A stretch of DNA of 45,347 nt, taken from positions 1 through 45,347 of the IMG/VR virus record IMGVR_UViG_3300005608_000001; one strand, written 5' to 3'. Under the pieces are notes generated by a model. That model was not told where the DNA came from. It did not search any database and saw only the letters and a list, made by a program, of their open reading frames with translations. Shown piece by piece: positions 22,277-33,200 of the stretch (position 1 is its first letter; each line of letters starts with the position of its first letter). Source of the stretch: a virus. Made by a program: the position numbers and the translations under genes.

Positions 22277-23263
22277 ATGACTAACATGGCTAATATTACT
22301 CGCCCCCATTCGATTAATGGTAATCAGAGTAATACATTTGCAAACAAATATGCAACAGCGTTAACCGTCTTTTCTGGCGAAGTATTTAACGCTTTCAATA
22401 GTGCTTCTATCTTCAAAGGTCTAGTCAGAGGCTACACTTTAAGAGGAGCGAAGAGCAAGCAGTTCTTACTACAAGGTAAGCTTGGTGCGGGATTTCATAC
22501 CGCTGGGCAGCCTATATTAGGGGATGCAGCTCTAAAGGCTAACGCCGTTACAATCAATGCAGACGATCTATTAATTAGCTCTCAGTTTGTATATGACCTC
22601 GATGAAATTCTGTCTCATTACTCCCAGAGATCTGAGATCAGTAAGCAGATCGGTGAGGCTTTAGCAAAATTTTATGACCAGAGAATTGCAAGAGTTCTTG
22701 ATATGGCTTCAAGAGCAAGTGCTGTGGTCACAGGTGAAGATGGTGGATTTGAAGTTTCTATCGGATCTGGTAAACAGTTTGATGCACAAGCTATCGTTGA
22801 CGGTATCTTCGAGGCAAGAGCTGTACTAGAAGAGCGCAACGCTCCTACTGATGGAATCTCTTGTGTACTTTCTCCACGTCAGTACCTATCACTTATCTCT
22901 TCTGTTGATACAAATATTCTTAACAGAGAGCTTGGTGGAACACAAGGTTCTGTTAACAGTGGCGAAGGACTTTACTCTATAGCTGGAGTTAAGTTATACA
23001 AGTCAAACAACCTACCTTTCATGGCAGCTTACAACACAGCAGTTACTGGAGAGAACAACGACTACACAGATACAAATGATAAATGTGCTGGTCTAATCTT
23101 CCACAGAGACGCTGTTGGTGTAGTAGAGACTGTATCACCAACTGTAGAAACAACATCTGAATCTTTCAGAGTTCAGTATCAGGGTGACTTAATTGTAGGA
23201 AAACTCAGCATGGGTGTAGGTCAACTACGCACAGCAGTTGCTGGTTCATTACAAGCTAAATAA
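22277..23263 (+). CDS. major capsid protein (T7 gp10-like)
   Basis: 328 residues (T7 gp10A is 345). Typical start MTNMANITRPHSINGNQSNTFANKY, then the conserved SIFKGLVRGYTLRGAKSKQF and a GAGFHTAGQPILGD segment. It ends in a Gly/Val-rich region. HK97-fold capsid subunit forming the T=7 shell. Strong ribosome binding site in a structured leader, followed by a hairpin, as expected for the highest-expressed virion gene. Confidence 0.94.
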   Translation: MTNMANITRPHSINGNQSNTFANKYATALTVFSGEVFNAFNSASIFKGLVRGYTLRGAKSKQFLLQGKLGAGFHTAGQPILGDAALKANAVTINADDLLISSQFVYDLDEILSHYSQRSEISKQIGEALAKFYDQRIARVLDMASRASAVVTGEDGGFEVSIGSGKQFDAQAIVDGIFEARAVLEERNAPTDGISCVLSPRQYLSLISSVDTNILNRELGGTQGSVNSGEGLYSIAGVKLYKSNNLPFMAAYNTAVTGENNDYTDTNDKCAGLIFHRDAVGVVETVSPTVETTSESFRVQYQGDLIVGKLSMGVGQLRTAVAGSLQAK

Positions 23264-23272
23264 TTTATAGTT

Positions 23273-23296
23273 CCCACGGGCTTATGCCCGTCGGGG
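23273..23296 (+). terminator. GC-rich hairpin after the capsid gene (possible late terminator)
   Basis: CCCACGGGC (23273-23281) pairs with GCCCGT-C-GGG (23286-23295, one bulge), loop TTAT. It occupies the place of the T7 Tphi terminator after gene 10. There is no T run after it, so it may act as a partial terminator or as an mRNA processing/stability element. Confidence 0.55.
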
Positions 23297-23317
23297 CTTC
23301 ACATTCCCTAGAAATAA

Positions 23318-23911
23318 ATGGCTACTAAAATAACAAAACTAAATGGTGTCAATATTATTTTATCTAATATTGGTCAAGCACCTGTCACCTCACTAGCAAC
23401 ACTTAACCCAGCCGCAAAATTAGCAGAACAAATTTTAGACGAGGTTTCATTATCTACGCAAGCTGAAGGATGGGTGTTTAATACTGAGCAAGATTATCCA
23501 TTTACACCTAATAGTAATAAAGAAATAATTATCCCTGCTAATGTTATAGGTTTAGACTTCGTAAGCTTTGGTGATAAAAACACAGTACAAAGAGGCGGTA
23601 AACTTTATGACAAAAGAAATCATACTTATCAGTTTGAAGATGTTGTCTATGGAAAAGTTACTTGGCTATTTGACTTTGTAGATTTACCAGAGGTATTCAA
23701 AAACTATATTGCTATGAGAGCTGCTAATGTTTTTGCTAACAGATCAGTTGGTAGTAATGAGATAGTTAAATATTCAAAAGAAGAAGAACAAATTGCTAGA
23801 GCTGCAATCATGGAATATGAAACACAGCAAGGCGATTACAACATGCTTAACGATAAAGCGGGAGGTACAGAGTTCCATACATTCCTACCATATAACGCTA
23901 TTAAGAGGTAA
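23318..23911 (+). CDS. tail tubular protein A (T7 gp11-like)
   Basis: 197 residues (T7 gp11 is 196). Hallmarks include VNIILSNIGQAPVTSLATLNP near the start and a late FANRSVGSNEIVKYSKEEEQIARA. It forms the adaptor ring between portal and nozzle. Follows the capsid gene and precedes tube B, the standard order. Confidence 0.93.
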   Translation: MATKITKLNGVNIILSNIGQAPVTSLATLNPAAKLAEQILDEVSLSTQAEGWVFNTEQDYPFTPNSNKEIIIPANVIGLDFVSFGDKNTVQRGGKLYDKRNHTYQFEDVVYGKVTWLFDFVDLPEVFKNYIAMRAANVFANRSVGSNEIVKYSKEEEQIARAAIMEYETQQGDYNMLNDKAGGTEFHTFLPYNAIKR

Positions 23912-23913
23912 CA

Positions 23914-26673
23914 ATGGCAGCAATATCACAACAAATACCTAATCTTTTAGGAGGTGTGAGTCAACAAGCAGATCCATTAAAACTGGCGGGTCAAGTAAAA
24001 GAAAGTATCAATGCTTATCTTGATCCTACATTTGGCTGTAGGAAAAGACCACCCTTACAATACATAAAAAACTTAGCATCTGACATACCATCTGATGCAA
24101 AGTGGTTTTTTATTTTACGAGACAGCAACGAGCGTTACGCAGTTACTATATACAAAAATCCTGTATCGCCGTTCGATATGAAGGTGAGAGTATTTGATTT
24201 AAATACTGGAAATGAAAGAACTGTAACTATAGGAGCTAATGTTAATGCTTATTTAGATACAGATAACTTAGATACATTGAGTACCTTAACTTTAGCTGAC
24301 TTTACATTGATAGCTAACAGTAAAAGAGAAGTTAGTATGAACTCTGTTCAATTATCTAATGATCCAGAGGAAGCTTTAGTTATGATTAATACGGTTGCTT
24401 ATAACACAACCTATAGTATTGACTTAGCTAGGGATGGTGTATCTACACAAACAAAAGTATATAGAGCAACAGGATTAGAAGTAACTCCAGCGTCATACGA
24501 AGTTGCAGACGGCGGTTTATGTTCTAATCATTCTGCACAAGATCATTCATATAATGATCCTAACGATGCTACAAAGACAGGATTACAATTTCGTCTAGTC
24601 AATCAATGTGCGGCATTTTTTGATGAAGCAACTGACGCTTTTAGATCAAGATATTCAGCTAGTATTATTCTTAAAAATGGTGGTAGTGGTTGGAGAGTAG
24701 GTGATAATTTTAACGTAACACAATCTGGTAAAACTTTTAATGTGAGAGTATCAGCTGAGGCATTTGATTTTACTTTTGCTAGTGATGGAACAGCAACTTT
24801 CACAACACCGAGTAATGCAACAAGCGGCACACTAAGAGTTGGCGATATAATTAATGATTTAGTTTCAGACATTAATGCCCTAAGTGGATATACTGCTGAC
24901 TCTATTGGTCATGTAATAAGAATTAAAAGAACGGACACGAGAAGTTTTAACGTCGCAGTTAGAGGTGGTACAACCAATAAAGCGATGGATGTTATTAAAG
25001 GAACTTGTAACAATATAAGTAAATTACCGAGTCAATGTTTCCCTGATTTTTTTGTAAAGGTAGCAAACACACAAGAATCAAACGCAGACGATTACTTTGT
25101 TAAATTTGTTCCTGATGCTGCTGGCGTTGCTGGTACTGGGTCTTGGGTTGAGACAGTTGCGAAAGGTATAGATACAAGTTTTAACTCATCTACTATGCCA
25201 CACGGTTTGATAAGACAAGCTAACGGTAACTTTACTTTAGACCCACTAACATCTAGTGGTACACTGGGTGGTTACTCAGATCGTGTATGTGGCGATGAAA
25301 GAACAAACCCAGAACCAAGTTTTGTAGGAAGAACTATTTCTGGTATGACTTTTTTTGCAAACAGATTAGCTTTTCTATCTGATGATGCAATCATAATGAG
25401 TCAAGCTGGAGACTTTCTAAACTTTTTTGCTAACTCATCACTCACAGTAAGTGACGCAGATCCAATAGATTTAACAGCAGCTTCCAATAAACCAGCATTT
25501 ATTAAGCAAGCAGTAGGTACACAAAAAGGTTTAGTTTTATTTGCTGAACATGCACAGTTTTTGTTGGCTACACAAGATGTTGCCTTTGCTCCAGCTACAG
25601 TTAAGCTTACAGAAATTTCTAACTATACATATAAGTCAACAGTTGAACCACAAAGTCTTGGTATAAGTATTATGTTTGCGACTGAGACAGATACTTTTAG
25701 TAGAGTTTTTGAAATGTCATCTGACTCGGTTGATAGTAGACCAGTGTTTGCAGAATTATCTAGAATAATACCAGAATATATTCCAAAAAATTTAACGTGG
25801 GGAGCTGCCTCACCTAATAATAGTTTTGTTTTATTTGGTGATAATAGTGATTTGATTTATTATTTCAAATATTATAATGCTGGTAATGAAAGACAAATAG
25901 CTGGTTGGGGTAAATGGCAGTTGCCAGCTCAAGCAAGAGGATATGTTTTTGATAATGACACATCGTACGTTGTAACTTACGACGGTACAAATTATGGTTT
26001 GTCTAAATTAGAAATGGTAGATGACCCTAGCCAAAATGCTATTGATACAGGATTTACAAAATTTACACCAAGAGTAGATTTCTTACAACATAAATCTGAC
26101 ATCACAACAGCATCATCTACTAATGCTGGTAAAACAAAAGTAAGGTTTGCAAACCATTCGTTTATAACTGGAAAACAACCAATTATTATGTTTACTGGTA
26201 ATGGTAATACAGCGGGTGAGTTTGAAAGACCACCAATATTAACTGATGCAACTGGTAAATATATAGAAACTGATACAAGCAATTTATCTGGAGACTATGT
26301 AATTGGTCTTGAATATGAAATGTCAGTACAGCTACCAAGCTTTTTCATTAAACAAGAAACACGAGCTGATAGAGTTGATATACCAATGGTAGAAACTTTA
26401 TTCTTAGAGTTATACCACTCAGGTAGGTATGATGTTCTTATTAAAAGATTTGGTTATTCAGATTTTACATTTACTGTAGAAGCTGCAAGGTCAAGTATTT
26501 ATCAAGCTAATACTCCTATTGTCGAGGAGGTAATAACTAAACAAGTCCCTATATATAATCTTGGATCTGAAACTACAGCAACAATAAATGCTATAGATCC
26601 AATACCAAGTGCAATAACTGGTTATAGCTTTAGAGGACATTATAATAAGAGAGGTATTCAGACATTACGATAA
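23914..26673 (+). CDS. tail tubular protein B / nozzle (T7 gp12-like)
   Basis: 919 residues (T7 gp12 is 794). Start AAISQQIPNLLGGVSQQADPL is characteristic of gp12-type nozzles, as is the central GMTFFANRLAFLSDDAIIMSQAGDF. The rest is beta-rich. It forms the tail nozzle that contacts the cell surface and holds the fibres. The extra 120 residues compared with T7 may be a surface insertion. The 3' end overlaps the start of the next gene. Confidence 0.93.
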   Translation: MAAISQQIPNLLGGVSQQADPLKLAGQVKESINAYLDPTFGCRKRPPLQYIKNLASDIPSDAKWFFILRDSNERYAVTIYKNPVSPFDMKVRVFDLNTGNERTVTIGANVNAYLDTDNLDTLSTLTLADFTLIANSKREVSMNSVQLSNDPEEALVMINTVAYNTTYSIDLARDGVSTQTKVYRATGLEVTPASYEVADGGLCSNHSAQDHSYNDPNDATKTGLQFRLVNQCAAFFDEATDAFRSRYSASIILKNGGSGWRVGDNFNVTQSGKTFNVRVSAEAFDFTFASDGTATFTTPSNATSGTLRVGDIINDLVSDINALSGYTADSIGHVIRIKRTDTRSFNVAVRGGTTNKAMDVIKGTCNNISKLPSQCFPDFFVKVANTQESNADDYFVKFVPDAAGVAGTGSWVETVAKGIDTSFNSSTMPHGLIRQANGNFTLDPLTSSGTLGGYSDRVCGDERTNPEPSFVGRTISGMTFFANRLAFLSDDAIIMSQAGDFLNFFANSSLTVSDADPIDLTAASNKPAFIKQAVGTQKGLVLFAEHAQFLLATQDVAFAPATVKLTEISNYTYKSTVEPQSLGISIMFATETDTFSRVFEMSSDSVDSRPVFAELSRIIPEYIPKNLTWGAASPNNSFVLFGDNSDLIYYFKYYNAGNERQIAGWGKWQLPAQARGYVFDNDTSYVVTYDGTNYGLSKLEMVDDPSQNAIDTGFTKFTPRVDFLQHKSDITTASSTNAGKTKVRFANHSFITGKQPIIMFTGNGNTAGEFERPPILTDATGKYIETDTSNLSGDYVIGLEYEMSVQLPSFFIKQETRADRVDIPMVETLFLELYHSGRYDVLIKRFGYSDFTFTVEAARSSIYQANTPIVEEVITKQVPIYNLGSETTATINAIDPIPSAITGYSFRGHYNKRGIQTLR

Positions 26674-27119
26674 CTCCGTATTATCGAGAGGCTACTTTTG
26701 ATGATGTATTACAAGTTGCCAATAATCTTTTACCAGAAGATTTACAGGAAATGGAAGGCTTAGGACATAGTGTTCTAGGTCTTTTCTTTTCTTTTTATGC
26801 AAGTGATCCATGTCTAGCTTTTTTTAACAAGTATGGTGACATTGCTGGATTAGGTGGCATTTCGTATGTATCCCCAATAGAAGGAAGTATATGGATGATA
26901 TGTACACCACACATAAAAAAGAATCCAGTTACCTTTGTTAAACAATGCAAAAAATGGTTAAGCGAGCAAAAGCAATACAAAATCTTAACTAATAAAGTAG
27001 ACGCGAGAAACAAATTTCATCACAAACTTTTAAAGCTTTTAGGTTTTAAATCTATTAGAAAAGTTTTAACCGAGCCACACCAACTGCCCTATATAGAGAT
27101 AGTAAAATTATGTGCCTAG
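26664..27119 (+). CDS. gp13-like (GNAT-fold) internal virion protein, probable ATT start
   Basis: The first ATG in frame is at 26751, but coding sequence of the same frame continues upstream (TITPYYREATFDDVLQVANN) to a stop at 26646. The likely start is the ATT at 26664, because GAGAGG stands 9 bases before it. From there the protein is 151 residues and begins like an acetyltransferase, EATFDDVLQVANNLLP. It ends ...EPHQLPYIEIVKLCA. T7 gp13 has a GNAT fold and sits at the same place. Catalytic activity is not expected. Confidence 0.7.
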   Translation: MTITPYYREATFDDVLQVANNLLPEDLQEMEGLGHSVLGLFFSFYASDPCLAFFNKYGDIAGLGGISYVSPIEGSIWMICTPHIKKNPVTFVKQCKKWLSEQKQYKILTNKVDARNKFHHKLLKLLGFKSIRKVLTEPHQLPYIEIVKLCA

Positions 27120-27778
27120 TAGAAGGAATGTTAGGTGCAACAGCGGCTGGCGCGGCATCTGCACAAGCAGTTGCTGGTTTAGCTTTGTCTGGTATTAATA
27201 CTGTTATGAGTATTAGTCAGGCTAATTACCAAGCTAGGGTTGCACAAAGACGCGCTGATATACAACATCAAAACGCGCAGTTACAACAAAATTACGAAAA
27301 TAAACGAACAGTATCTAATCATATTGCAGCTATTAGAGCGCAACAAGCGGCTGATCTGGCTGGACAAAGGGATGTGATTAATGCTAACAACGCTGCTAAC
27401 AACGCTTATGTAGCTGAACAAATTAAGAAAAAAGATGCCCAAACTGCGGCTGCTTTTAAAATGCAAGACATCTATACAAAACAAATTGGTTCACAAGGTT
27501 CAATATTTGCTACAGGTGCTACTGGTCAATCTATTGGTTTGTTAGCTCTCGATGCTGAAAGGAAAGGAGGATTTGCGAAAGCTAAAGAACTTGCTTCTAA
27601 GGATAGCCTATTCCAGCAGTCAGATATAAATATGTATAATATTGAAACACAACGACAATCGAAAGTTAATATAGCTCTTGCATCTATACCCGCTCCAGTA
27701 CAAGCCGCCGTCTTTGCTCCAGAGATAACAGGAGATTACCCGTTGGGATTAGGACTCCCAGAATACAATTTTGGTTAA
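27110..27778 (+). CDS. internal virion protein B (T7 gp14-like)
   Basis: 222 residues (T7 gp14 is 196). Ala-rich N-terminus with a Gly/Ala/Val hydrophobic stretch (VAGLALSGINTVMSISQ), then a long charged coiled-coil-like region (QRRADIQHQNAQLQQNYENKR), as in gp14. It is part of the ejectosome core that crosses the outer membrane. Lies in T7 order 13, 14, 15, 16. The start overlaps the previous gene's end. Confidence 0.88.
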   Translation: MCLVEGMLGATAAGAASAQAVAGLALSGINTVMSISQANYQARVAQRRADIQHQNAQLQQNYENKRTVSNHIAAIRAQQAADLAGQRDVINANNAANNAYVAEQIKKKDAQTAAAFKMQDIYTKQIGSQGSIFATGATGQSIGLLALDAERKGGFAKAKELASKDSLFQQSDINMYNIETQRQSKVNIALASIPAPVQAAVFAPEITGDYPLGLGLPEYNFG

Positions 27779-30235
27779 ATGGCTAGAATATATAGAGAGC
27801 CAAACTTTAACAATCAGTTTAAATCTTTTGCAGAATCTGGTAAATTCGTTGCCGAAAAAGCTTTTGATCCGTCAAAGCAAATAAGAGAGGATGCTAAAAG
27901 AAAAGCTGAAAATTTAAAAAGTTTGCAACGAGGACAACAGCGGCAAGCTGCTGTTAATGAAGGCTACTTCAATGCGAGTGTAGCTAAAGGAAATGCTAGT
28001 TTTGCTAAGACAAAAGCATTGCTAAGTTTTGCACAAAGTGGACTTACAACCATAGCAAAATTAGATGAGATCAGACAAGCTGAAGCAGCTAAACAAGAAG
28101 GTTTAGACTTTCTTAAACCTGAGCTTGGTGGTTCTATTGTTGATGAAGAAGAAAATAAGAAGCTAGAAGATGTAGCTGAGTTTGAAGAGGAGCTTACTGA
28201 AAATAGTTCTAATAATGTAGACGCTGCAAAAAGTGTAAGTAATAACAACGCAGCTATAGAAGAGGAAATAATTTCAGAAGGAGCGGACGCAGAAGCAGGG
28301 AGATCGTCAACACAGATTACAACATATACAGCAGCGGCAAGTCTGGAAAAAGATTTAGAAGCTTTTTTAAGAAGTGATACAAAAATACAACTTGCAGACG
28401 GAACTATTATTGTTGCTAAAGATGCAACAGTTGACCAGCTACCAGCAGTTATAGATGTTGGACTTGATTTTGTAACTAAGTCATATTTTCCTAATGAGTT
28501 AAGTGGTAAGACTTTATATGACACATATATACCAACAGCAAAAAGAGTTTATAGTTCTTTACTTAATAAATTTAACCAAGAAAAAATAGCTCTTGCACAA
28601 GAAAAAAGAGTACTTGAGCATACAGATGCTGCTACTGTTGCGCTAGATGGTGGACAACCTATACAAGGTGTTGTTGATACTTTAATCCCAAAATTATATT
28701 CGTCAGGTGCATACGATTCAAAAGCCGATGCTTTCGAGGCTGGCTTTGCACATCTATCAAATTACTATCGTGCAAATCAAGATGTTGAAGGTGCGGTTGC
28801 TTTACTAAATATTTTTAAAGTAAAGAATAAAGATGGATCATATAACACAGGTACAAAGCTTACTGACGATCCTGTATATAGCATTAAAATAATGAATCTT
28901 GTTGAGCAAATAAGAGCTGATAAAAAAAATATAAGAAATGCTACTATTGCTGGTTTTGAAAAAGATATGTTTGCAAAACTATCAGGTGAAAATGATCCAA
29001 GTAAAAGAAGAGATATAGTTTATGAATCTATAAAAATTTTAAATGATGCTGGATACTACGAAGAGGCTGATAAACTTGCAGCTCAAATAGACACATTGCA
29101 AATCTCTGATGTTCAAAGAATTGAAGATGCAAACATATTAGAGCAAGTTGTAATGGGTGAGATAACTTCTCAGACAGTTCTTGATGAGCAATTAAAATTA
29201 AGTGTTATTAGTAAAAAAGGGTATGACAAAGCTGTTGCGGCGTTAGATATTAAAAATCCTGAGTTACCAGACGGAGGCGCAAAAAACTTTGTTGATGATG
29301 TAATGAAGGGATATACAGACGAATTTAAAATAAGAATAGGTGCTGAAGTAAATCAATATGGTGAAATATTGTTTAGGACGGATGGTGGTTATTTAGATAA
29401 CGCTAGTGACTACGCAAGAATAACTGCCGCTTTAGAATTAGATCTTACAAAAATTGCTCTTACAACTTACAAACTTAATCAAGACAAAAGTGTAGGTGAA
29501 CAAATTGCGGCTATAGATGACGCTTTAAAAAAATATTTTAAGTTACAAGTTACGACAGAAGGTGGTAAGTATTACACCCCAGAATATTCAAAGGACAATT
29601 CAGTAGATGTTGATAAAGTTCAAAGTAAATTAGAAGGTATTCTTAGTGATAGTCAAAATTTAACAAGAGCATTTGGTAGTAAAGATTCATCATTTAAACC
29701 TGTAAGGTTTGATTTTGGTGCATCTGACACTGTTTCTCTTGAAACAATAGCGACATTTAATCGTGAAAGAGGTGACACTATTTTTAGTAAAGATACACAC
29801 CAAGTTTTTGTCGATGAATATGTAAATACTGGTTCTTTTAATGAAGCATTAATTGACGCTGCTGAACTTGTAGGAATGACACCACTTAAGTTTTTAAATA
29901 CACAAAGTACAAATCATGGTATAGGACAAGTTTATCGTCCACAAACTACTTTAAATACAGACAAACCTAACTATGTAGCATCAACTGAATATTTACTTAA
30001 TAAAGGTATAACAATGAAAGCAGCGAAAATATTTACTGGTAATTTTGATGCTGGTACATGGACAAATATGCCTAATAATCATTCATTTCTTAATGTTGAT
30101 ACAAATTTTAAAGTAAGTGATTTAGATACCGTCTTAGATTTTCTTAAAACAGATCCAAAAAAATACTCAGTAATTACAAATCCCTTTGCAACTGATAGGC
30201 AATTACTAGAAGTAGCAAGTACAATCTTTAATTAA
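27779..30235 (+). CDS. internal virion protein C (T7 gp15-like)
   Basis: 818 residues (T7 gp15 is 747). Almost entirely charged helix, starting RIYREPNFNNQFKSFAESGKFV and with a central helical repeat-rich region (ILNDAGYYEEADKLAAQI resembles a TPR helix pair). The C-terminal portion has a GIGQVYRPQ segment. It forms the periplasmic tube of the ejectosome with gp16. Order and size are the main support. Confidence 0.88.
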   Translation: MARIYREPNFNNQFKSFAESGKFVAEKAFDPSKQIREDAKRKAENLKSLQRGQQRQAAVNEGYFNASVAKGNASFAKTKALLSFAQSGLTTIAKLDEIRQAEAAKQEGLDFLKPELGGSIVDEEENKKLEDVAEFEEELTENSSNNVDAAKSVSNNNAAIEEEIISEGADAEAGRSSTQITTYTAAASLEKDLEAFLRSDTKIQLADGTIIVAKDATVDQLPAVIDVGLDFVTKSYFPNELSGKTLYDTYIPTAKRVYSSLLNKFNQEKIALAQEKRVLEHTDAATVALDGGQPIQGVVDTLIPKLYSSGAYDSKADAFEAGFAHLSNYYRANQDVEGAVALLNIFKVKNKDGSYNTGTKLTDDPVYSIKIMNLVEQIRADKKNIRNATIAGFEKDMFAKLSGENDPSKRRDIVYESIKILNDAGYYEEADKLAAQIDTLQISDVQRIEDANILEQVVMGEITSQTVLDEQLKLSVISKKGYDKAVAALDIKNPELPDGGAKNFVDDVMKGYTDEFKIRIGAEVNQYGEILFRTDGGYLDNASDYARITAALELDLTKIALTTYKLNQDKSVGEQIAAIDDALKKYFKLQVTTEGGKYYTPEYSKDNSVDVDKVQSKLEGILSDSQNLTRAFGSKDSSFKPVRFDFGASDTVSLETIATFNRERGDTIFSKDTHQVFVDEYVNTGSFNEALIDAAELVGMTPLKFLNTQSTNHGIGQVYRPQTTLNTDKPNYVASTEYLLNKGITMKAAKIFTGNFDAGTWTNMPNNHSFLNVDTNFKVSDLDTVLDFLKTDPKKYSVITNPFATDRQLLEVASTIFN

Positions 30236-30237
30236 CA

Positions 30238-33200
30238 ATGCCAATATTAGAAAATAGGGATTTTGAAGAGTATCAAGATCCCAATAAAAAAATTACTCCA
30301 CCTCTAAATGTAGATGATGCTAACAAAGAGGAAAATAATGAGGTAGCTGCAAAAGTAAATCCTATAGATGAAGCACAAAAAGAACAAAGACCAGAAGGTT
30401 TTGTTACTAAAACAGGGCAAGCTCTTGATTATATAGTAAATGCCGATGGTTTGACAGCAGATATGACGAATGTTGCCGCTGCTGGATTAAAAGAAGCTAC
30501 AAAAAATATACCTATCGTAAATAATGTAACTCAGGCTATTGATAATTTTGTTCTTGGTTCTAAAGAAATGAAGGACTTAGAACAAAAAATGGCTGAAAAG
30601 GACGCAGAAAGACGTAGAAAAGGTGAGGATAACTTTTTAGATAAGACAGCAGTTGTACTAGAAGGTATAGCGTCTGGTATGGAAGGTGGTATAGCTTTAC
30701 CATTTACCTTAGCTGGCAGACTTACAAACCAAGCAACACCTTGGGCTGATCCTCCAGCTACTCTAAAAGATAGTCCACTCGGAGAAACTGTATTTGAAAT
30801 AGCACAAGTCGTCACGCCAACATTACTGTTTTCTGCTGTTGGCGGTGGAAATCCAGTAACTGTTGGAACGTCAGGGTTATTAATTGAAAGTGGTATCGAA
30901 ACAATAACGCAAGACGGTGCTGACGATTTAATAGCTGGTAGATATTTAGCCACAAGAATTGGTAAAATAGCTGACTCTCTTGGTTACGATGGACAACAAC
31001 TAGCAATAGATATGATCGAAGGTAAAAACTTCAATGGTCAAGCGTTAGTAGCAACAGTCGGATTTTTACAAAACTTAGGTATAAACATTTCAGTAAATAA
31101 ATTTATTGATCTTTTCAGAAAGTCAAAAAAAATACAGCAAAATAATTTACTGCAAGGTGCTGATGCAAATAAACAAGTATTAGAAGGTAGTAGTGGTGGT
31201 ACACCTCCTCCAATACAAAAACAACTACCAACGTCTGCTATTACAACTCAACAAGTCATTGATGTTGATGTTATTGATATTAAAGAGATACCACCAACTG
31301 TAAAAAACACAGCTAAAATTTTAAAAACAGATGCTATAGATGTTTACAAAAAATTAGAAGATGTAAACGAAGTACCATACAGTTACAAAAAAGAACCACA
31401 CGATGTGATGGATATTGATAATTCTGTCAATGTCTCAAAGCCAAGTGAAGGTAATGTACATACATCAAAAGAAGCATTTCATACAGAAATGGGCAGAGGG
31501 TACAAAATAGATACTCCCGCTGAAAGAGGTCTGAACGAAATCGGCACTGATGGAATGACAAGAGCTGATCGTAACTTTTTTACAAACTGGGGATCTTTAA
31601 CTGACGAAGTTGGTGTACAAAGAGCATTACAAGAAATAACAAGTAATTTAAGACAACTTAGAAATTTTCCAGCAGATCTAGATATAGCACTAAAAAGAGC
31701 TAATCATTTTTGGTCAAAAAATGCACAGCTTTTAGGTGAAGATATTTCTGCTTTTGCTAGAGAATTTTATAAAGAAGGTGTTGTACCTTTAGATCCTAGA
31801 AAAAGTCTAAATGATTTTGACGGTGTAGATTGGCAAAGAATGTTGAGAGAAAATGTAAAAGTATCTCCAGACTTTTTTGCAGCCGCTGGTTTAATGGCTG
31901 AGGAATTAGGAGTTAGATTTGCCAAGCAAGCAAGAGTAGTTAGAAATTTAGATAATGCAAAAATCGACTTTACTCAAGCTATGGAAACTATGGTTCAGTT
32001 AGTTGAGAAGGGTGATTTGTTATTAATACCATTAAGAAGAGCAAAAAGACAATGGGCTATAGAAGGTATAACTCAACAAAAAAATGTCTTTGAAAAACTA
32101 AGAGAAGGCTATAAGCAACCACTTGGGGCTAAAGATTTACCTTCAGACAAAATAACTCCACGCGATTTAACATTAATAAAAAAAAATGATACTGATGCTG
32201 GTAAAACTATTAGAGAGTTATGGGAAAGTGCCAAGGCTGGTAATACTAAAGATTTAGAAACTCTTAAAGAATATCTAGATTATGTTGCTGGCGCACCTCC
32301 AGATGAAGTTTTTGGTATGACAAAGAACTTAGCAGATGCTTTAAAAAATACACTCAATGTAAATGGAGACACAGCAAGAACTCTTTACTATGCAAAACTT
32401 TTAGCAACAATAAACCCACAAACTGCGGCTGGAGCAACAAACGTCGCTCGTCTTATATCTGAACCTTTAGGAAATATTGCTTCCCCTATTTTTAGAGGTG
32501 GTGGTATTAAAGATGTGATGTATGGTTTAGGTCAGTTAGTTGGTACACAAGGTGCTTTAAATGATGCTCTATTTGCATTTAAAAGAGCTGCTAAAAACAA
32601 TCAATCTATTAACGCAAGTTCTAGAGTATATGAATTATCTAAAACATGGAAAAGAAAGTCACTAGAATTAGAGGCAGCTAAAACTATGTTGCTAGATAAA
32701 ATATCCAGAGAAGGTGGTAATACAACTGAGATAGCTAAAGTCCATATTAATTATTGGATACAAATGGCTGCTTACAATCCATTTACAAACTTTGCTAAAA
32801 GATTTTTGATAGCACAAGATGATGCCGCTAATGTTGTCGTTGGACATCAAGAAGCAACAGGTAGAGCATTTGTAAAAGCTTACGAAGATGGTGTATTCGA
32901 TCTAAAAATAAATCCCAAAAATTTATTTAAAAAAGGTGAACAAGCTATACAGCAAGGTAAGCAATTAGAACAATATGTTAGACAATCCATGGGTAATATT
33001 TTCCAAGATGGAATTACTCACGGAAGATTAATAGATGAAGGTGTAATACAAAGAGCTAAAAACTTGACCATGCAAGAAAATATTCCTGTAGGTAAATATG
33101 CAACACCTGTAGATAACTTTTTTAAAGGTCTTGAACAACAAAGTCAGAACGCATTTATAGCAACATACTTTATGCCTTTTGCTAGATTATCTTGGAACTT

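Noticed and set aside
27964-28524. 186-codon reverse-strand ORF in the gp15-like gene
   Set aside because: Ser/Leu-rich translation of the antisense of an acidic region; no promoter or ribosome site.
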